From assembly GCA_022779845.1 (NCBI GenBank), contig JALEXT010000035.1, positions 1 through 37,424 on the forward strand: a DNA stretch of 37,424 nt, given 5' to 3'. How positions within the stretch are numbered: the first letter of the stretch is position 1; each line of letters begins with the position of its first letter. Of the stretch, positions 17,458 through 28,221 are shown piece by piece. Origin of the DNA: Succinatimonas sp. (GTDB lineage: Bacteria > Pseudomonadota > Gammaproteobacteria > Enterobacterales > Succinivibrionaceae). Below the pieces are notes generated by a model that saw only the letters and a program-made list of their open reading frames with translations, was not told the DNA's origin and did not search any database. The position numbers were made by a program, and so were the translations under genes.

Positions 17458-20400
17458 ATGTCTAAGAAATATTCGATGATAGGATTTGAAAAAACCGTTT
17501 TGGCCTTGGCTGTTGCCTTTTGCTGTCATGGAGCACAGGCTTCCTATGAAGATGATCAAAGGCAATTACAATCTGCCAGAATGGCAATGAGTCAGCCTCA
17601 AAATGAAACGGCATCGGAAACTCAAAATCAAGTACAAAAAGCAGATGCGGTTGTATCTGGAAATAAACAAGTTCAGACAAAAGCGGAGGAGGCCTCAGAC
17701 CGAAACGAAGTGCAGTCGTCTTTTGCCGATAAGATGATGGAGCCTGAACAGACAGTTGAAAATCCTAATAATGTTCAGAACAACACGACATCACTGACGG
17801 CAACGCTGTTGAAACAAGCTTACTTTTGGCACGATAAAAAACTGCATAACAAAGCCATGCAGACTTTAAATCGTCTGCTTATGGCCGATCCTCATCATGA
17901 GGAAGCTTTGTTTTTGATGTCGCTATGGTCTTATGAGAACAATGACGAGGAAACCGGCAATATCTACAGAGATCGTTTGGCACGTTTGGCTCCTAACAGT
18001 GATTATTTGCAGCAATTGGATAATCACCGCGGTATGTCTGATCTTTCAGGAGAACTTTTAAGTCATGCCAGAGCATTATCGTCTTCCGGAAACATAGCAG
18101 GTGCATTGCGCGAATATCAGAAGCTTTTTCCGGGGGCGGTGCCGCCTAAAGCATTGGTGTCTGAGTACTATCTGACAATGTCAGGAGATCCTAATTATTA
18201 TGATCGTGCCAAAAACGGTGTTACTGCTTATATCAGGCAGAATCCGCATGATGTCAATGCACAGATCACTTTGGGAAAAATCTTAAGCTATCGTCAAAGT
18301 ACCATACGTCAGGGTATAGAACTTCTGGATTACTACGCACCAAAATACAAGGAAGCTGATCTTGCCTTAAAGCAGGCTTTGATGTGGTTTTCTCCTTCAG
18401 AGAGTGATCATAAGTATTACCAAAATTATTTAAGTCGTCATCGCGGTGATAATGAAGTCGCGCGGCATTATGACGAGGTGACTTTGGGAAATCTTTCCAA
18501 AGAAGCTTTTGACAAGAGCAAGACCGACAAAGAAGATGCCATTAACGATTTCAAACGTATTCTGAGCAAAGATCCGCGCAATCAGAATGCTCTTGAAGCC
18601 GTGGGTTATCTGTATATGGAGCTTAAGAATTATCTTCAGGCTGCAGAATACCTTAATCAGGCGGCAGCATCAGGCGGGAGCAAGGCTCCGAAACTTAAGC
18701 ATGACGCGTTGCTGTGTCAGGCACGTTTCAATGCCGAGAACGGAAGAGATCAGGTTGCCTTGTCGCAGCTAAATGATCTGTTAAAAGACAGTCCTTATGA
18801 TGCAGATGCTTTGATCTTTAAGGCAGAACTTGCCAGAAAAAACAAACGTTATCCTGAAGCCGAAGAAGCATTGAGAACAGCGCAAAGTGCGGATCCTTCC
18901 AATGTAGGAGTACAGGAGTTACTGTATTACGTTTTAAAGGAAGGCGGGAAGAGTGCAGAAGCTGCGGCGCTTTTGTCCAATATGGATCGTGCTTTGGCAG
19001 AAAAGATCCGTGAAAGCTCCAGAGTACATGTATATGTGGATCCCATCCCCGGGATCAGATCTCATGCAGAAAGTCTTAAAGACGGTCGGGGCAATGCTCA
19101 GGCTTTGGATTACTTGCGTACGCAGTTGCGCTCGCATCCGTCTGCTACCTGGCTGCACTATGATTTGGCTCTGGCAGAGCAACAAAGCGGTGATTTGGCA
19201 GGAGCATATGCGGAGCTTAATTATCTTAACCGGGCAAATGCCAGTGATGAGGATTTGTTTGCTGCTGCTTCACTGCAAATGGAATTTAAAGAGTACGAGC
19301 AGGCTTTGGCATCTTTAAACCGCATAAAATCAGCATCTCCCAAAGTAAGGGAAATGCGTGCAACGCTTAAAACCGATCTGCTTTTTTCCGATGTGGAAAG
19401 TTATATAGCTTCAGGAAACAATGCTGCGGCCTTAAATACTTTAAGAAGTTCCGGATTTAAGACCTCGTCGTTGCAAAAGAGGCAGCTTGGGCACCTCGCT
19501 TATCTTTATCTGCGTGCCGGAGACAAGGACAGAGCTTTGGATCTGGCAAATCTTGCCATGTCGCGACCTGCTTCAGGTAATGAAGGTTTGGCCGATCTTG
19601 CTGATATCATTTCCGTATACAACGGTACCGGAAATTACGAAAAAGCCAGAGCATTGACTGAAAATCAGCGCGTGATTGCCAATTCTTCCGGTGAAGAGCT
19701 CGACAGACTTAAAAACGGTGAAAGCATACGCCAAGCCGACGCATTGCGAGAGAGCAACCGTTCGGCAGATGCTTATGATCTGCTGTTCCCGCTTATTCAG
19801 AAATATCCGGATGATCCTGATCTGCAGATGGCTATGGCCAGACTCTATCAGGACAACGGAATGTACGATGAGGCAGCCTCACTTTACAGTCGCGTGCTGG
19901 CAGTCTCCCCAGAGGATCAGCAGGCTGTTGAAGGTGCGATGAACGCTGCTTTGGGGCGTGAGGATTATCGTGGAGCAGCCGATCTTGGTCAGAGACTGCG
20001 CAATACCGACGATCCGCGTACTTTGACCCTTTTGGCCCGTATCGATGCTAAAAATCATGAATACAAAGAAGCCATAATCAAATTAAAGCGCGCGCGAGGC
20101 CTTTTGGACGGACGTTATGATGATCCTAAACCTCTGCCCATAGGACAAGACGGATATACCGCACAGGAAATTGCTCATATGCCGGGCAATCCTTTTCATA
20201 ATCGCGGTGCCGCTCCTACTAAAGCACAGGCTATCAAAGCGCTGCCGTGGGAAGTTCAAGATACTCAGGGACCCAAAGCTTCACCTTGGGATGCTCAGGC
20301 TGGTGCCAGCTATGCAACTTCGTCTTTAAATGCAGCCGATCGTGCCGAAACATTAAATTCGGTGAACTTCATGTTGCGCGATCTTGAAGATAAAGTCGCG

Positions 20401-21753
20401 ACAACTATGAATGTTGCTTTGGAAGCCAGACAAAAAGACGGAGAAGAAGGCTTTAGCAAGGTATCGGTTGTGGAAGTTCCGCATACCGTAAGTACTCCTG
20501 TATTAGGCGGAGCCAAACTCTCTGTCACGGCTGATCCTGTGAGTATGCATTCTGGGGATGTTGCCTATGACAGCGCCAGTCGTTTCGGCTCTCAGGCACT
20601 GAGCGTCGGTGTTACCAATATGGTCACCAGAGTTCAGGCGCTGCAAAACGCTTATAAAGGCATGAATGCAACCGAATGGGAAAACTATAAAACCAACAAC
20701 GTTTGGCTTAACGCTTTGGATCCCAATGACTTGCAAACTTTATTGACCACTTCTCTAAACGGTGCTGATTTTGCTCTTACTTCGGCACAGGGAAGAGCCA
20801 ATCTCATTAAATATTTCGATCAATTTAGTGATGTCAAACAGGTAATGGCGGCTGTCAATGCCTTAGAACATATTTCAACTGGCATGTATACGGCAAAACC
20901 TGCACGTACCACCGGAGTCGGCTTTGACATAGCTTTAAGCAATGATAATTACAGGTTCGATTTGGGAGCAAGTCCGGTAGGTAAAGACAGCACTACCGTA
21001 ATAGGCGGAGCATCTTATACTTTCGATTTAACCCGCAACAGCTCTTTGAATATTACGGCAGAACGTCGTGCTGTCAAAGATTCGATTTTGAGCTATTACG
21101 GTTATACCGACGAGTATTCTGGAAAATACTGGGGCGGAGTTACCAAAAACGGCGGCAGTCTGACTTATTCTTATGATAACGGTTATTTGGGAAGCACTTT
21201 AAGCGGCTCTTTCTATCGCTACTTGGGAGAAAATGTACGTTCGAATAACAGCGTCGGCGCCGATGCTTCCGTATACGTGCATCCTTTCAAACCAACCATG
21301 TACGAGGACATGACGGTAGGATTATCGCTTTCATATCTTAATTTCCAGCATAATGAAAATAACTTTACCTTAGGCAACGGTGGTTATTTCAGTCCGCAGA
21401 ACTATTTCATCGCATCAATTCCTTTTTCTTACTTAAAACGTACGGAAAATTCGGTATTTAACGCTTCGTTAAACTTAGGTTATCAGTCTTATGAGACGAA
21501 TGAAGAACCTTATTTCCCGCAGCATCCTGATTTACAAAGCGATCTTGATGATCTCGTATCATTAGGCTTCCTAGAAACCTCGCATTATGCACATGGTAAT
21601 GAATCCGGTGTCGGCGGCAGTGCGCATTTAAGTTACGACTATTATCTGACTGACTGGCTAAAAGTCGGAGCAGCCCTGAATTATTCGACATTCGGCGACT
21701 ATAACGAGATGTCCGAAATGATTTATATCAAATCGGTATTGGGAGGGCTTTGA
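17458..21753 (+). CDS. bcsC: Cellulose export protein BcsC (TPR periplasmic scaffold plus outer-membrane barrel)
   Basis: Signal peptide, many TPR-like repeats, C-terminal barrel-like region with BcsC position and order; 1431 aa. Confidence 0.93.
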   Translation: MSKKYSMIGFEKTVLALAVAFCCHGAQASYEDDQRQLQSARMAMSQPQNETASETQNQVQKADAVVSGNKQVQTKAEEASDRNEVQSSFADKMMEPEQTVENPNNVQNNTTSLTATLLKQAYFWHDKKLHNKAMQTLNRLLMADPHHEEALFLMSLWSYENNDEETGNIYRDRLARLAPNSDYLQQLDNHRGMSDLSGELLSHARALSSSGNIAGALREYQKLFPGAVPPKALVSEYYLTMSGDPNYYDRAKNGVTAYIRQNPHDVNAQITLGKILSYRQSTIRQGIELLDYYAPKYKEADLALKQALMWFSPSESDHKYYQNYLSRHRGDNEVARHYDEVTLGNLSKEAFDKSKTDKEDAINDFKRILSKDPRNQNALEAVGYLYMELKNYLQAAEYLNQAAASGGSKAPKLKHDALLCQARFNAENGRDQVALSQLNDLLKDSPYDADALIFKAELARKNKRYPEAEEALRTAQSADPSNVGVQELLYYVLKEGGKSAEAAALLSNMDRALAEKIRESSRVHVYVDPIPGIRSHAESLKDGRGNAQALDYLRTQLRSHPSATWLHYDLALAEQQSGDLAGAYAELNYLNRANASDEDLFAAASLQMEFKEYEQALASLNRIKSASPKVREMRATLKTDLLFSDVESYIASGNNAAALNTLRSSGFKTSSLQKRQLGHLAYLYLRAGDKDRALDLANLAMSRPASGNEGLADLADIISVYNGTGNYEKARALTENQRVIANSSGEELDRLKNGESIRQADALRESNRSADAYDLLFPLIQKYPDDPDLQMAMARLYQDNGMYDEAASLYSRVLAVSPEDQQAVEGAMNAALGREDYRGAADLGQRLRNTDDPRTLTLLARIDAKNHEYKEAIIKLKRARGLLDGRYDDPKPLPIGQDGYTAQEIAHMPGNPFHNRGAAPTKAQAIKALPWEVQDTQGPKASPWDAQAGASYATSSLNAADRAETLNSVNFMLRDLEDKVATTMNVALEARQKDGEEGFSKVSVVEVPHTVSTPVLGGAKLSVTADPVSMHSGDVAYDSASRFGSQALSVGVTNMVTRVQALQNAYKGMNATEWENYKTNNVWLNALDPNDLQTLLTTSLNGADFALTSAQGRANLIKYFDQFSDVKQVMAAVNALEHISTGMYTAKPARTTGVGFDIALSNDNYRFDLGASPVGKDSTTVIGGASYTFDLTRNSSLNITAERRAVKDSILSYYGYTDEYSGKYWGGVTKNGGSLTYSYDNGYLGSTLSGSFYRYLGENVRSNNSVGADASVYVHPFKPTMYEDMTVGLSLSYLNFQHNENNFTLGNGGYFSPQNYFIASIPFSYLKRTENSVFNASLNLGYQSYETNEEPYFPQHPDLQSDLDDLVSLGFLETSHYAHGNESGVGGSAHLSYDYYLTDWLKVGAALNYSTFGDYNEMSEMIYIKSVLGGL

Positions 21754-22199
21754 TGAGCGCTTTTTTCGTATCGGAAAATCAGGGACGCGGAATGCTTGAA
21801 CTTTTGATCCTCATGGTTCAGAAGATGAGTCGTAACGCTTCTGGAGAAGACGTATGCGATTTTCTTTACGATATAGGTGAAGATCTGGCAAAACATTATC
21901 CTTTGGGGCATCCAGAACGACTGGGGGCCTTGCATCTTGAGATGAACGACAGGCTCAAAGCATTGGGGCTTGGGGTATGCGAACTTACGGATTGCGCTCA
22001 GGCACTTAAGATAGTTCATCGTAAAGGACCGGTCTGTAAGGATCCTGAATTTGCCGCCGACTGGCAGCGTTTTTTTGCAGCTTTGCTTTGCGGTTTGTAC
22101 AACATGTGGTTTTACCAAAGCGGAGCTCCTGCGGCTTTGGGATGTAAAGTAGACTCGCAAAACGATGTAACAACGGTGCTTTATTTTAAAAAAAGGTAA
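21753..22199 (+). CDS. bcsD: BcsD-like cellulose synthase subunit
   Basis: About 148 aa; LHLEMNDRLKALGLGVCELTDCAQALKIVHRKGP and FAALLCGLYNMWFYQSGA resemble the BcsD family. TGATG coupling to bcsC. Confidence 0.82.
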   Translation: MSAFFVSENQGRGMLELLILMVQKMSRNASGEDVCDFLYDIGEDLAKHYPLGHPERLGALHLEMNDRLKALGLGVCELTDCAQALKIVHRKGPVCKDPEFAADWQRFFAALLCGLYNMWFYQSGAPAALGCKVDSQNDVTTVLYFKKR

Positions 22200-22207
22200 A
22201 AAACATT

Positions 22208-23227
22208 ATGTTCGGAGTGTTTGAAGCATCGATGCGAAAAATCTTGTCTTTAATCGTATTAAGTACTGCGTTTATCTTTGTGTCTTTCGTGCAGGCTTCA
22301 GCTTGGGATGATTACAAAGCCCGTTTTGTAAGTTCAGACGGTGCAGTTATAGACAGCGGCAATAACGGCATGTCGCATTCTGAAGGACAGGGCTATGCAT
22401 TGATGTTTGCTCTTATGTACGGTGACAAAACAGTGTTTGATAAGGTTTTGTCCTGGAGCGAACACAATTTGCAAGATCCTAAAACCGGTCTTTTTTACTG
22501 GGCTTATCGTCGTGACGGCGGGGATCCGATAGCAGATCATAATAACGCTACCGACGGAGATCTTTTTATAGCTTGGGCTTTGATGAGAGCCGGAGCCAAA
22601 TGGAGGGATCCTGCTTATACCAAAAAAGGTGAAAGGCTGGCTCAAACCATTTCTTCATTGCTTGTTACCAATTTCGGCGGTTTTAAAGTACTGTTACCGG
22701 GATTAAACGGATTTTTGTACAACGACAAGGTATTTTTAAATCCTTCTTACTACATTTATCCGGCTCTTAAGGATTTGGGAACCTTTACTTATATGAAATT
22801 GTGGGGAGAGCTTGCTTCCGATTCAAAAAGTTTGATGAATTTAAATCGGAATTTTACGATACCTTTGTCGCCTGACTGGATAAAACTCATGCCTGACGGC
22901 AGCATTATGACAGCAGAGCAATGGCCGGCACGATCAAGTTATGATGCCATCAGAGTGCCGTTGTATCTTTACTGGGGAGATCCTGCCTCCCCTGAGCTTA
23001 AAACTTGGAAAGATTATTTTGCCCGTTTTTCACCTGACAATACCCCGGCTTGGGTAAACGTTGTCACGGGACAAAGTGCCGAATATGCTATGACCGGCGG
23101 TTTGCGCGCGGTACGAGATTTGATACAAGGCAAATTTTACCAAGAGCCTGAGATCAAGAGCAGTGACGATTACTACAATGCCAGTTTGAAGATGCTTTGT
23201 TATGCGGCATGGTGCGATACTCACTGA
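22208..23227 (+). CDS. bcsZ: Endoglucanase BcsZ (GH8)
   Basis: Signal peptide, SEGQGYALMFALMYGD, NNATDGDLFIAWALMRAG, SSYDAIRVPLYL. Start may be 22232 instead. Confidence 0.93.
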   Translation: MFGVFEASMRKILSLIVLSTAFIFVSFVQASAWDDYKARFVSSDGAVIDSGNNGMSHSEGQGYALMFALMYGDKTVFDKVLSWSEHNLQDPKTGLFYWAYRRDGGDPIADHNNATDGDLFIAWALMRAGAKWRDPAYTKKGERLAQTISSLLVTNFGGFKVLLPGLNGFLYNDKVFLNPSYYIYPALKDLGTFTYMKLWGELASDSKSLMNLNRNFTIPLSPDWIKLMPDGSIMTAEQWPARSSYDAIRVPLYLYWGDPASPELKTWKDYFARFSPDNTPAWVNVVTGQSAEYAMTGGLRAVRDLIQGKFYQEPEIKSSDDYYNASLKMLCYAAWCDTH

Positions 23228-23284
23228 TACTTGGGTACAATAAGCGGGATTTTTAACTATTTTTCAGCATGGAGACAACAGATC

Positions 23285-24667
23285 ATGGCTTTATGGGGCG
23301 GCAGATTTACAGAAGGTCCTGACGAGAGATTCAAAAATTACAATGATTCGCTGAAGTTTGACTATCGCATGGCCCTCGAAGATATCGAAGGCTCCGAGTG
23401 TTGGGCAGATGCAATTCACGAAGCGGGAGTGCTTACTGATCAAGAATGCATCGATCTGAAAAAAGCTCTGACCGAACTTCATGAGGAAGCAGAGAACGAC
23501 ATTCATGCCATAGCCTCTGCAGGAGACGAGGATATCCACTCTTATATCGAACGTCGTCTCATCGAAAAAGTCGGCAATCTCGGAAAAAAATTACATACCG
23601 GCCGCAGCCGTAACGATCAGGTGGCTTTGGATCTGAAACTTTGGTGTCGCAAAGCTGTGGACGGGATTTCCAAAGCACTCGTGCATTTGGAGCGTGAATT
23701 GGTAGCCACGGCAGAACGTTATCAGGGTAAGGTGTTCCCTGGATATACTCATCTGCAGCGAGCCCAACCGGTAACCTTCAGCCATTGGGTATTGGCCTAT
23801 GCTCAGATGTTCGAACGGGACTATCAGCGTTTGCAAAACGCCGCCGAACTTATGTCCACATGTCCTTTGGGATCTGCAGCTTTAGCCGGAACTGCCTATA
23901 AGATCGATCGTGAGAAATTGGCACATGCTCTTGGTTTCAAACATGCCACCGCCAACAGTTTGGACGGAGTTTCCGACAGAGATCACGTTATGGAATTGCT
24001 TTCCTGTGCGTCAATCTCCATGATTCATCTCTCGCGTCTTGCAGAAGATCTAATCATCTACAATTCAGGCGAAGCCCGTTTTGTAACCTTGTCAGATAAA
24101 GTTACTTCCGGTTCATCGTTAATGCCGCAGAAAAAGAATCCTGATTCTTTGGAGCTTATCCGCGGCAAGTGCGGCCGAGTGGTGGGAGCTTTGACCGGCA
24201 TGCTGGTAACTTGCAAAGCTCTGCCGCTTGCCTACGATAAAGATTTGCAGGAAGACAAAGAGCGTCTTTTCGATGCAATCGATACCTGGCATGACAGTCT
24301 TTATATGGCAGCATTGGTTTTTGAAGGTCTGAAGCTTAACGAAGAACGTGCTTTGGATGCGGCCAAGGGCGGATATTCCAATGCTACTGAGCTTGCAGAC
24401 TATTTAGTCTCCAAAGACATCCCCTTCCGTGAAGCTCATTCTATAGTAGGCAAAGTGGTGTTGCATGCCATTTCAGTGCAAAAACCTTTGGAAGAGCTGA
24501 GCGTTGACGAATTCAGACAGTTCTCGGATGTGATCGGTGACGATGTCTATGCGCCTTTGCAGATTGAAAACATTCTGAACAAACGCGATATCAAGGGGGG
24601 TACCGCTCCTGCGCAAAATGCCGTTGAAATAAAAGTATTCAAGGATTTGCTGGCCAAACGAGTCTGA
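23285..24667 (+). CDS. argH: Argininosuccinate lyase
   Basis: [16 protein letters not shown] start, [20 protein letters not shown] signature. ATG at 23285 with GGAG. Confidence 0.97.
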   Translation: MALWGGRFTEGPDERFKNYNDSLKFDYRMALEDIEGSECWADAIHEAGVLTDQECIDLKKALTELHEEAENDIHAIASAGDEDIHSYIERRLIEKVGNLGKKLHTGRSRNDQVALDLKLWCRKAVDGISKALVHLERELVATAERYQGKVFPGYTHLQRAQPVTFSHWVLAYAQMFERDYQRLQNAAELMSTCPLGSAALAGTAYKIDREKLAHALGFKHATANSLDGVSDRDHVMELLSCASISMIHLSRLAEDLIIYNSGEARFVTLSDKVTSGSSLMPQKKNPDSLELIRGKCGRVVGALTGMLVTCKALPLAYDKDLQEDKERLFDAIDTWHDSLYMAALVFEGLKLNEERALDAAKGGYSNATELADYLVSKDIPFREAHSIVGKVVLHAISVQKPLEELSVDEFRQFSDVIGDDVYAPLQIENILNKRDIKGGTAPAQNAVEIKVFKDLLAKRV

Positions 24668-24696
24668 TTAATTTAGTTGAATTAAACTCGAAAGCG

Positions 24697-24727
24697 GGGG
24701 AGAGCGTCGGCTCTCCCTCTTTGCTTT
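24697..24727 (+). terminator. Rho-independent terminator after argH
   Basis: GGGAGAGC (24698-24705) / GCTCTCCC (24710-24717), then TCTTTGCTTT. Confidence 0.85.
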
Positions 24728-24732
24728 AAAAC

Positions 24733-25926
24733 TCAGTCACGATATTCTGCAGCCAGTTTGTAAATCTTCTCACAGTCACTGCGGTGCAGTTTTACAAAAT
24801 GTCCTTCAAAACGTTCATGATCATCTACGCCCAACATATCAAGAAGTTTCGGAATGTCTTCGCTGTGAGCTCCTATTTGCTCAAAATTCAAAGGCATGCC
24901 TATACGCTTTAAGAAAGCTCTTAAGGCGGCAATTCCTGCTTTTGCAGTACGTTCGGGTTTTTCGTAGTCCATGCTTATGCCGAACACTCTTACGGCAAAC
25001 TGTGCAAAACGCATGACATCGTGTCTTAAGCAGTATTCCATCCAAGCAGGGAACATGACGGCAAGTCCTGCTCCGTGAGCAACGTCATACAAAGCCGACA
25101 ACTGATGTTCAAGGTGATGAGTAGCCCAGTCCTGCTCGCGTCCTACTCCGCAAATATTATTGTGAGCCATGGTTCCTGCCCACATCAGGTTGGCTCTGGC
25201 GCTGTAATTGTCAGGTTCGGTTATGGCCACAGGAGCGTTGGCAATGATGGAGCATAACAAGCCTTCACACATTCTGTCGGTTACATCGACATTTTGGGTA
25301 TTTGTAAAATAACGCTCCATGATATGAGCCATCATGTCGGTAACCCCGCAGGCGGTTTGATATGCTGGTAAAGTAAAGGTCAGTTCAGGATCCATTACGG
25401 AAAAAAGAGGCACGTTAAAATCGCAACCTAAACCGTTTTTGACGATATTGCCGTTAATTTCTTTTTCTATGACAGCACTGTTGGAACCTTCCGAGCCTGC
25501 TGCGGGAATGGTGAGTACTACTGCAGTTTTCAGGGCTTTTTGAGGTTTGGATTTGCCTAAGAAAAAGTCAAAAAAATCTCCTTCATAGGGGATACCTAAG
25601 GCAATGGCTTTGGCTGTGTCTATAACGCTACCTCCGCCTACTGCAAGCAGAAAGTCTGCATTTTCCGATCTTCCGAGTTCTATGCCTTTATACACAAGAT
25701 CGGCACGAGGATTCGGTTTTACTCCTTCAAGGCTTACGTAGGAAATGCCGGCTCTTTCAAGCGAAGAACAAACGCGCGCGAGTAATCCCGAGCGTTTGGC
25801 AAAGTTTCCTCCCGAAACTACCAAGGCTTTTTTAAAACCGTATTCTTTGGCATAACTGCCGGTGTCATTTTCACAACCGTGTCCGAAAATATAGCGGGTA
25901 GGACGGTAGAAATCAAAATTGTTCAC
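24733..25926 (-). CDS. Iron-containing alcohol dehydrogenase (butanol dehydrogenase-like)
   Basis: GGGSVIDTAKAIA, DMMAHIMERYF, HHLEHQLSALYDVAHGAGLAVMFPAWM metal-site motifs. Confidence 0.9.
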   Translation of the reverse strand: MNNFDFYRPTRYIFGHGCENDTGSYAKEYGFKKALVVSGGNFAKRSGLLARVCSSLERAGISYVSLEGVKPNPRADLVYKGIELGRSENADFLLAVGGGSVIDTAKAIALGIPYEGDFFDFFLGKSKPQKALKTAVVLTIPAAGSEGSNSAVIEKEINGNIVKNGLGCDFNVPLFSVMDPELTFTLPAYQTACGVTDMMAHIMERYFTNTQNVDVTDRMCEGLLCSIIANAPVAITEPDNYSARANLMWAGTMAHNNICGVGREQDWATHHLEHQLSALYDVAHGAGLAVMFPAWMEYCLRHDVMRFAQFAVRVFGISMDYEKPERTAKAGIAALRAFLKRIGMPLNFEQIGAHSEDIPKLLDMLGVDDHERFEGHFVKLHRSDCEKIYKLAAEYRD

Positions 25927-25951
25927 ATGGCTCTCCTTGTTTTACTGTTTG

Positions 25952-26419
25952 TTAATGTATTCCGGTGGAACCGAATCCCCGTTGTCCGCGTGAAGAATTT
26001 GCTCCGAAATCATCACAGATTTTAAAATCTGCAAGTAAAACGTGCTGAAATACCAATTGAGCAATGCGATCTCCGGGAGTCACGGTAAAACTTTTATCTG
26101 ATCGGTTCCATAAAGGCACCATGATCGGGCCCTGATAGTCAGAATCTATTACTCCGGTAAGATTGGCCAGTACTATGCCGTGTTTATAACCAAGACCAGA
26201 TCGTGGATAAATAAATCCAGCCACCGAAGGATCTTTGATGTAAACGGCAAATCCTGCAGGGGTTAAGATCGTTTCCCCCGGTTTGATTACGGTTTCATGT
26301 TCAAACATGGCTCTTATGTCCACCCCGGCAGAGCCCGGGGTCGCATAGGAGGGTAACGGAAACTCGCTTCCTAATCGCGGATCGAGGATCTTTAAGGCAA
26401 TGTCCATGCGTTCCATCAT
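25952..26419 (-). CDS. dut: dUTP diphosphatase
   Basis: [49 protein letters not shown]. Confidence 0.95.
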   Translation of the reverse strand: MMERMDIALKILDPRLGSEFPLPSYATPGSAGVDIRAMFEHETVIKPGETILTPAGFAVYIKDPSVAGFIYPRSGLGYKHGIVLANLTGVIDSDYQGPIMVPLWNRSDKSFTVTPGDRIAQLVFQHVLLADFKICDDFGANSSRGQRGFGSTGIH

Positions 26420-27726
26420 GCCTGCCCTTTTTTGACGCGTTCGAAGATCAGATCACAAAAACTGGCTGCCAAAACATTTTTGTCCTGAACGCCGTAACGA
26501 GCGGCAATGCCGTCTCTGTCAAAAATCATTAGTTCGTTTTGATCGCTGTCAAAGCCTATGTTGCTATGCTGTACATAATTTAAAGCGATGAGGTCGAGAT
26601 TTTTATCCGCAAGTTTGCGCCGGGCGTGCTCTTCGCCGTTTTGTGTTTCAGCGGCAAAACCTACGGTGAAAGGACGGTTATTTTCAAGTTTTCCCACGGT
26701 TGCCACAATATCCGGGTTGCGAACGAGTTTGATGGTAAGTCCGTCGCGGTGATCGCGTTTTGAAATTTTCTGCGATTCAATATGATCGGCACGATAATCA
26801 GCCACCGCGGCACATCCTATGAATACATCGCATCCTTTTAAGTTGTCCTCGACTGCGTGCAGCATTTCAAGAGCTGATCTTACGTCAATGCGGGTGATCC
26901 CCTCCGGAGTGTCGAGTTTGACGGGACCTGCTATCAGTACAACCTGTGCACCCAACGCTTTGGCTGCCGCACTTAAGGCAAATCCCATTTTTCCCGAGCT
27001 GCGGTTGGTAATAAAGCGTACCGGATCCAAGTCTTCTACAGTAGGACCTGCGGTGATCACAACTTTTAGACCGGCTCCCGAGGCTTTGCCGAGTAATTTG
27101 GTCTGAGTGAGCATGGCCGTGCGTTTGGGTGTCGGTAACAGATCCTGCGGTACGTAGGTTATGCCTTCAGGAGAAATATCGGAATTTAAAATCTTGATAA
27201 TGTAATTTAAGATTTCGGCAGGTTCCGGCATACGACCGTCGGCATTTATACCGCAGGCCAAATCTCCGGTAGCAGGCTGCATGATGAGCATGCCGCGGCG
27301 CTTTAAGGTTTCAAGATTTTCGACTGTGGCCGGATTATGCAGCATATGAGTGTTCATAGCCGGGACCACTACGGTTTTGCAGGTACAGGCCAAAACGGCG
27401 GCGGTCAGCATGTTGTCGGCAAATCCTGCGGCCATTTTGGCGATGGTATTGGCAGATGCCGGTGCAATTACCGCCAAATCTGCATTGCCTGCTAAAGCTA
27501 TATGTCCTATTTTGTCGGCATCTTCGAAAATATCCACCGGCACGGGATGTCCGCTTAAGGCTTCAAGTGTTGCAGGTGCTACCAGTTTGCAGGCAGAAGA
27601 GGTCATCACCACGTGAACTTCGGCGCCCTGTTTTACCAGCATGCGGCACAGAGTACAGGCCTTGTAGGCGGCGATACTGCCGGTGATCCCAAGAATGATT
27701 TTGCGATTTTTTAATTGCAGGTTCAT
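26416..27726 (-). CDS. coaBC: Bifunctional phosphopantothenoylcysteine decarboxylase/phosphopantothenate-cysteine ligase
   Basis: [47 protein letters not shown]. Confidence 0.96.
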   Translation of the reverse strand: MNLQLKNRKIILGITGSIAAYKACTLCRMLVKQGAEVHVVMTSSACKLVAPATLEALSGHPVPVDIFEDADKIGHIALAGNADLAVIAPASANTIAKMAAGFADNMLTAAVLACTCKTVVVPAMNTHMLHNPATVENLETLKRRGMLIMQPATGDLACGINADGRMPEPAEILNYIIKILNSDISPEGITYVPQDLLPTPKRTAMLTQTKLLGKASGAGLKVVITAGPTVEDLDPVRFITNRSSGKMGFALSAAAKALGAQVVLIAGPVKLDTPEGITRIDVRSALEMLHAVEDNLKGCDVFIGCAAVADYRADHIESQKISKRDHRDGLTIKLVRNPDIVATVGKLENNRPFTVGFAAETQNGEEHARRKLADKNLDLIALNYVQHSNIGFDSDQNELMIFDRDGIAARYGVQDKNVLAASFCDLIFERVKKGQA

Positions 27727-27821
27727 GGCCTAATCCTTCCAAAACAGCAGATCAGTCGATTTTCTTGCGGATATTTTCAAGATTAATCGCAGACAACTGA
27801 TCAATTAATAACTTTTCTGCA

Positions 27822-28203
27822 TATAATACGCATTTGCTGAAAAACGCTGACGTATTAATTCATCGGCGGAGCATTTTGCGGTGATCTTTAACGGTGATTA
27901 ATCACGATGATAATCATAGATCAGATCAGGCAAGAACGTTCCGCGGGTCTTAAGCAGTGATGCCGCCTAAGACCGAAGCTGTACCGAAGACATTACGGGA
28001 ACAGTTGAAAACGAGGCTCGCAGAGAGATACGGGACTGCCATTGCAGGGTAGCGTTTTACTGATCTCCGGTTTTGAACACGGAGATCATAAGGCATAAGC
28101 ACCGGGCAGAGCCCGGACGTCTGCGGGAAGATCGCGGGAAACCGTGACGGTGTCAGGAAAAACAAGGAATACGAGTTTTGTCTTAGTCTTTTGTCAAAAG
28201 ACT
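27822..28203 (+). other. Structured intergenic region; candidate non-coding RNA
   Basis: TATAAT at 27822-27827. Perfect stems: GGTCTTA/TAAGACC, TGATCTCCG/CGGAGATCA, CCGGGC-aga-GCCCGG, AGTCTTTT-gtc-AAAAGACT. No convincing ORF on either strand. Confidence 0.35.
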
Positions 28204-28221
28204 GTGACTTGGGCGCTTTTG

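Noticed and set aside
27960-28052. Small + strand ORF MPPKTEAVPKTLREQLKTRLAERYGTAIAG
   Set aside because: Only 30 codons, no Shine-Dalgarno and it overlaps a stem; cannot be supported as a gene from sequence alone.
27950-28165. Minus-strand 71-aa ORF in the coaBC-rpmB gap
   Set aside because: No RBS or known family; overlaps multiple perfect stems, better explained as non-coding.
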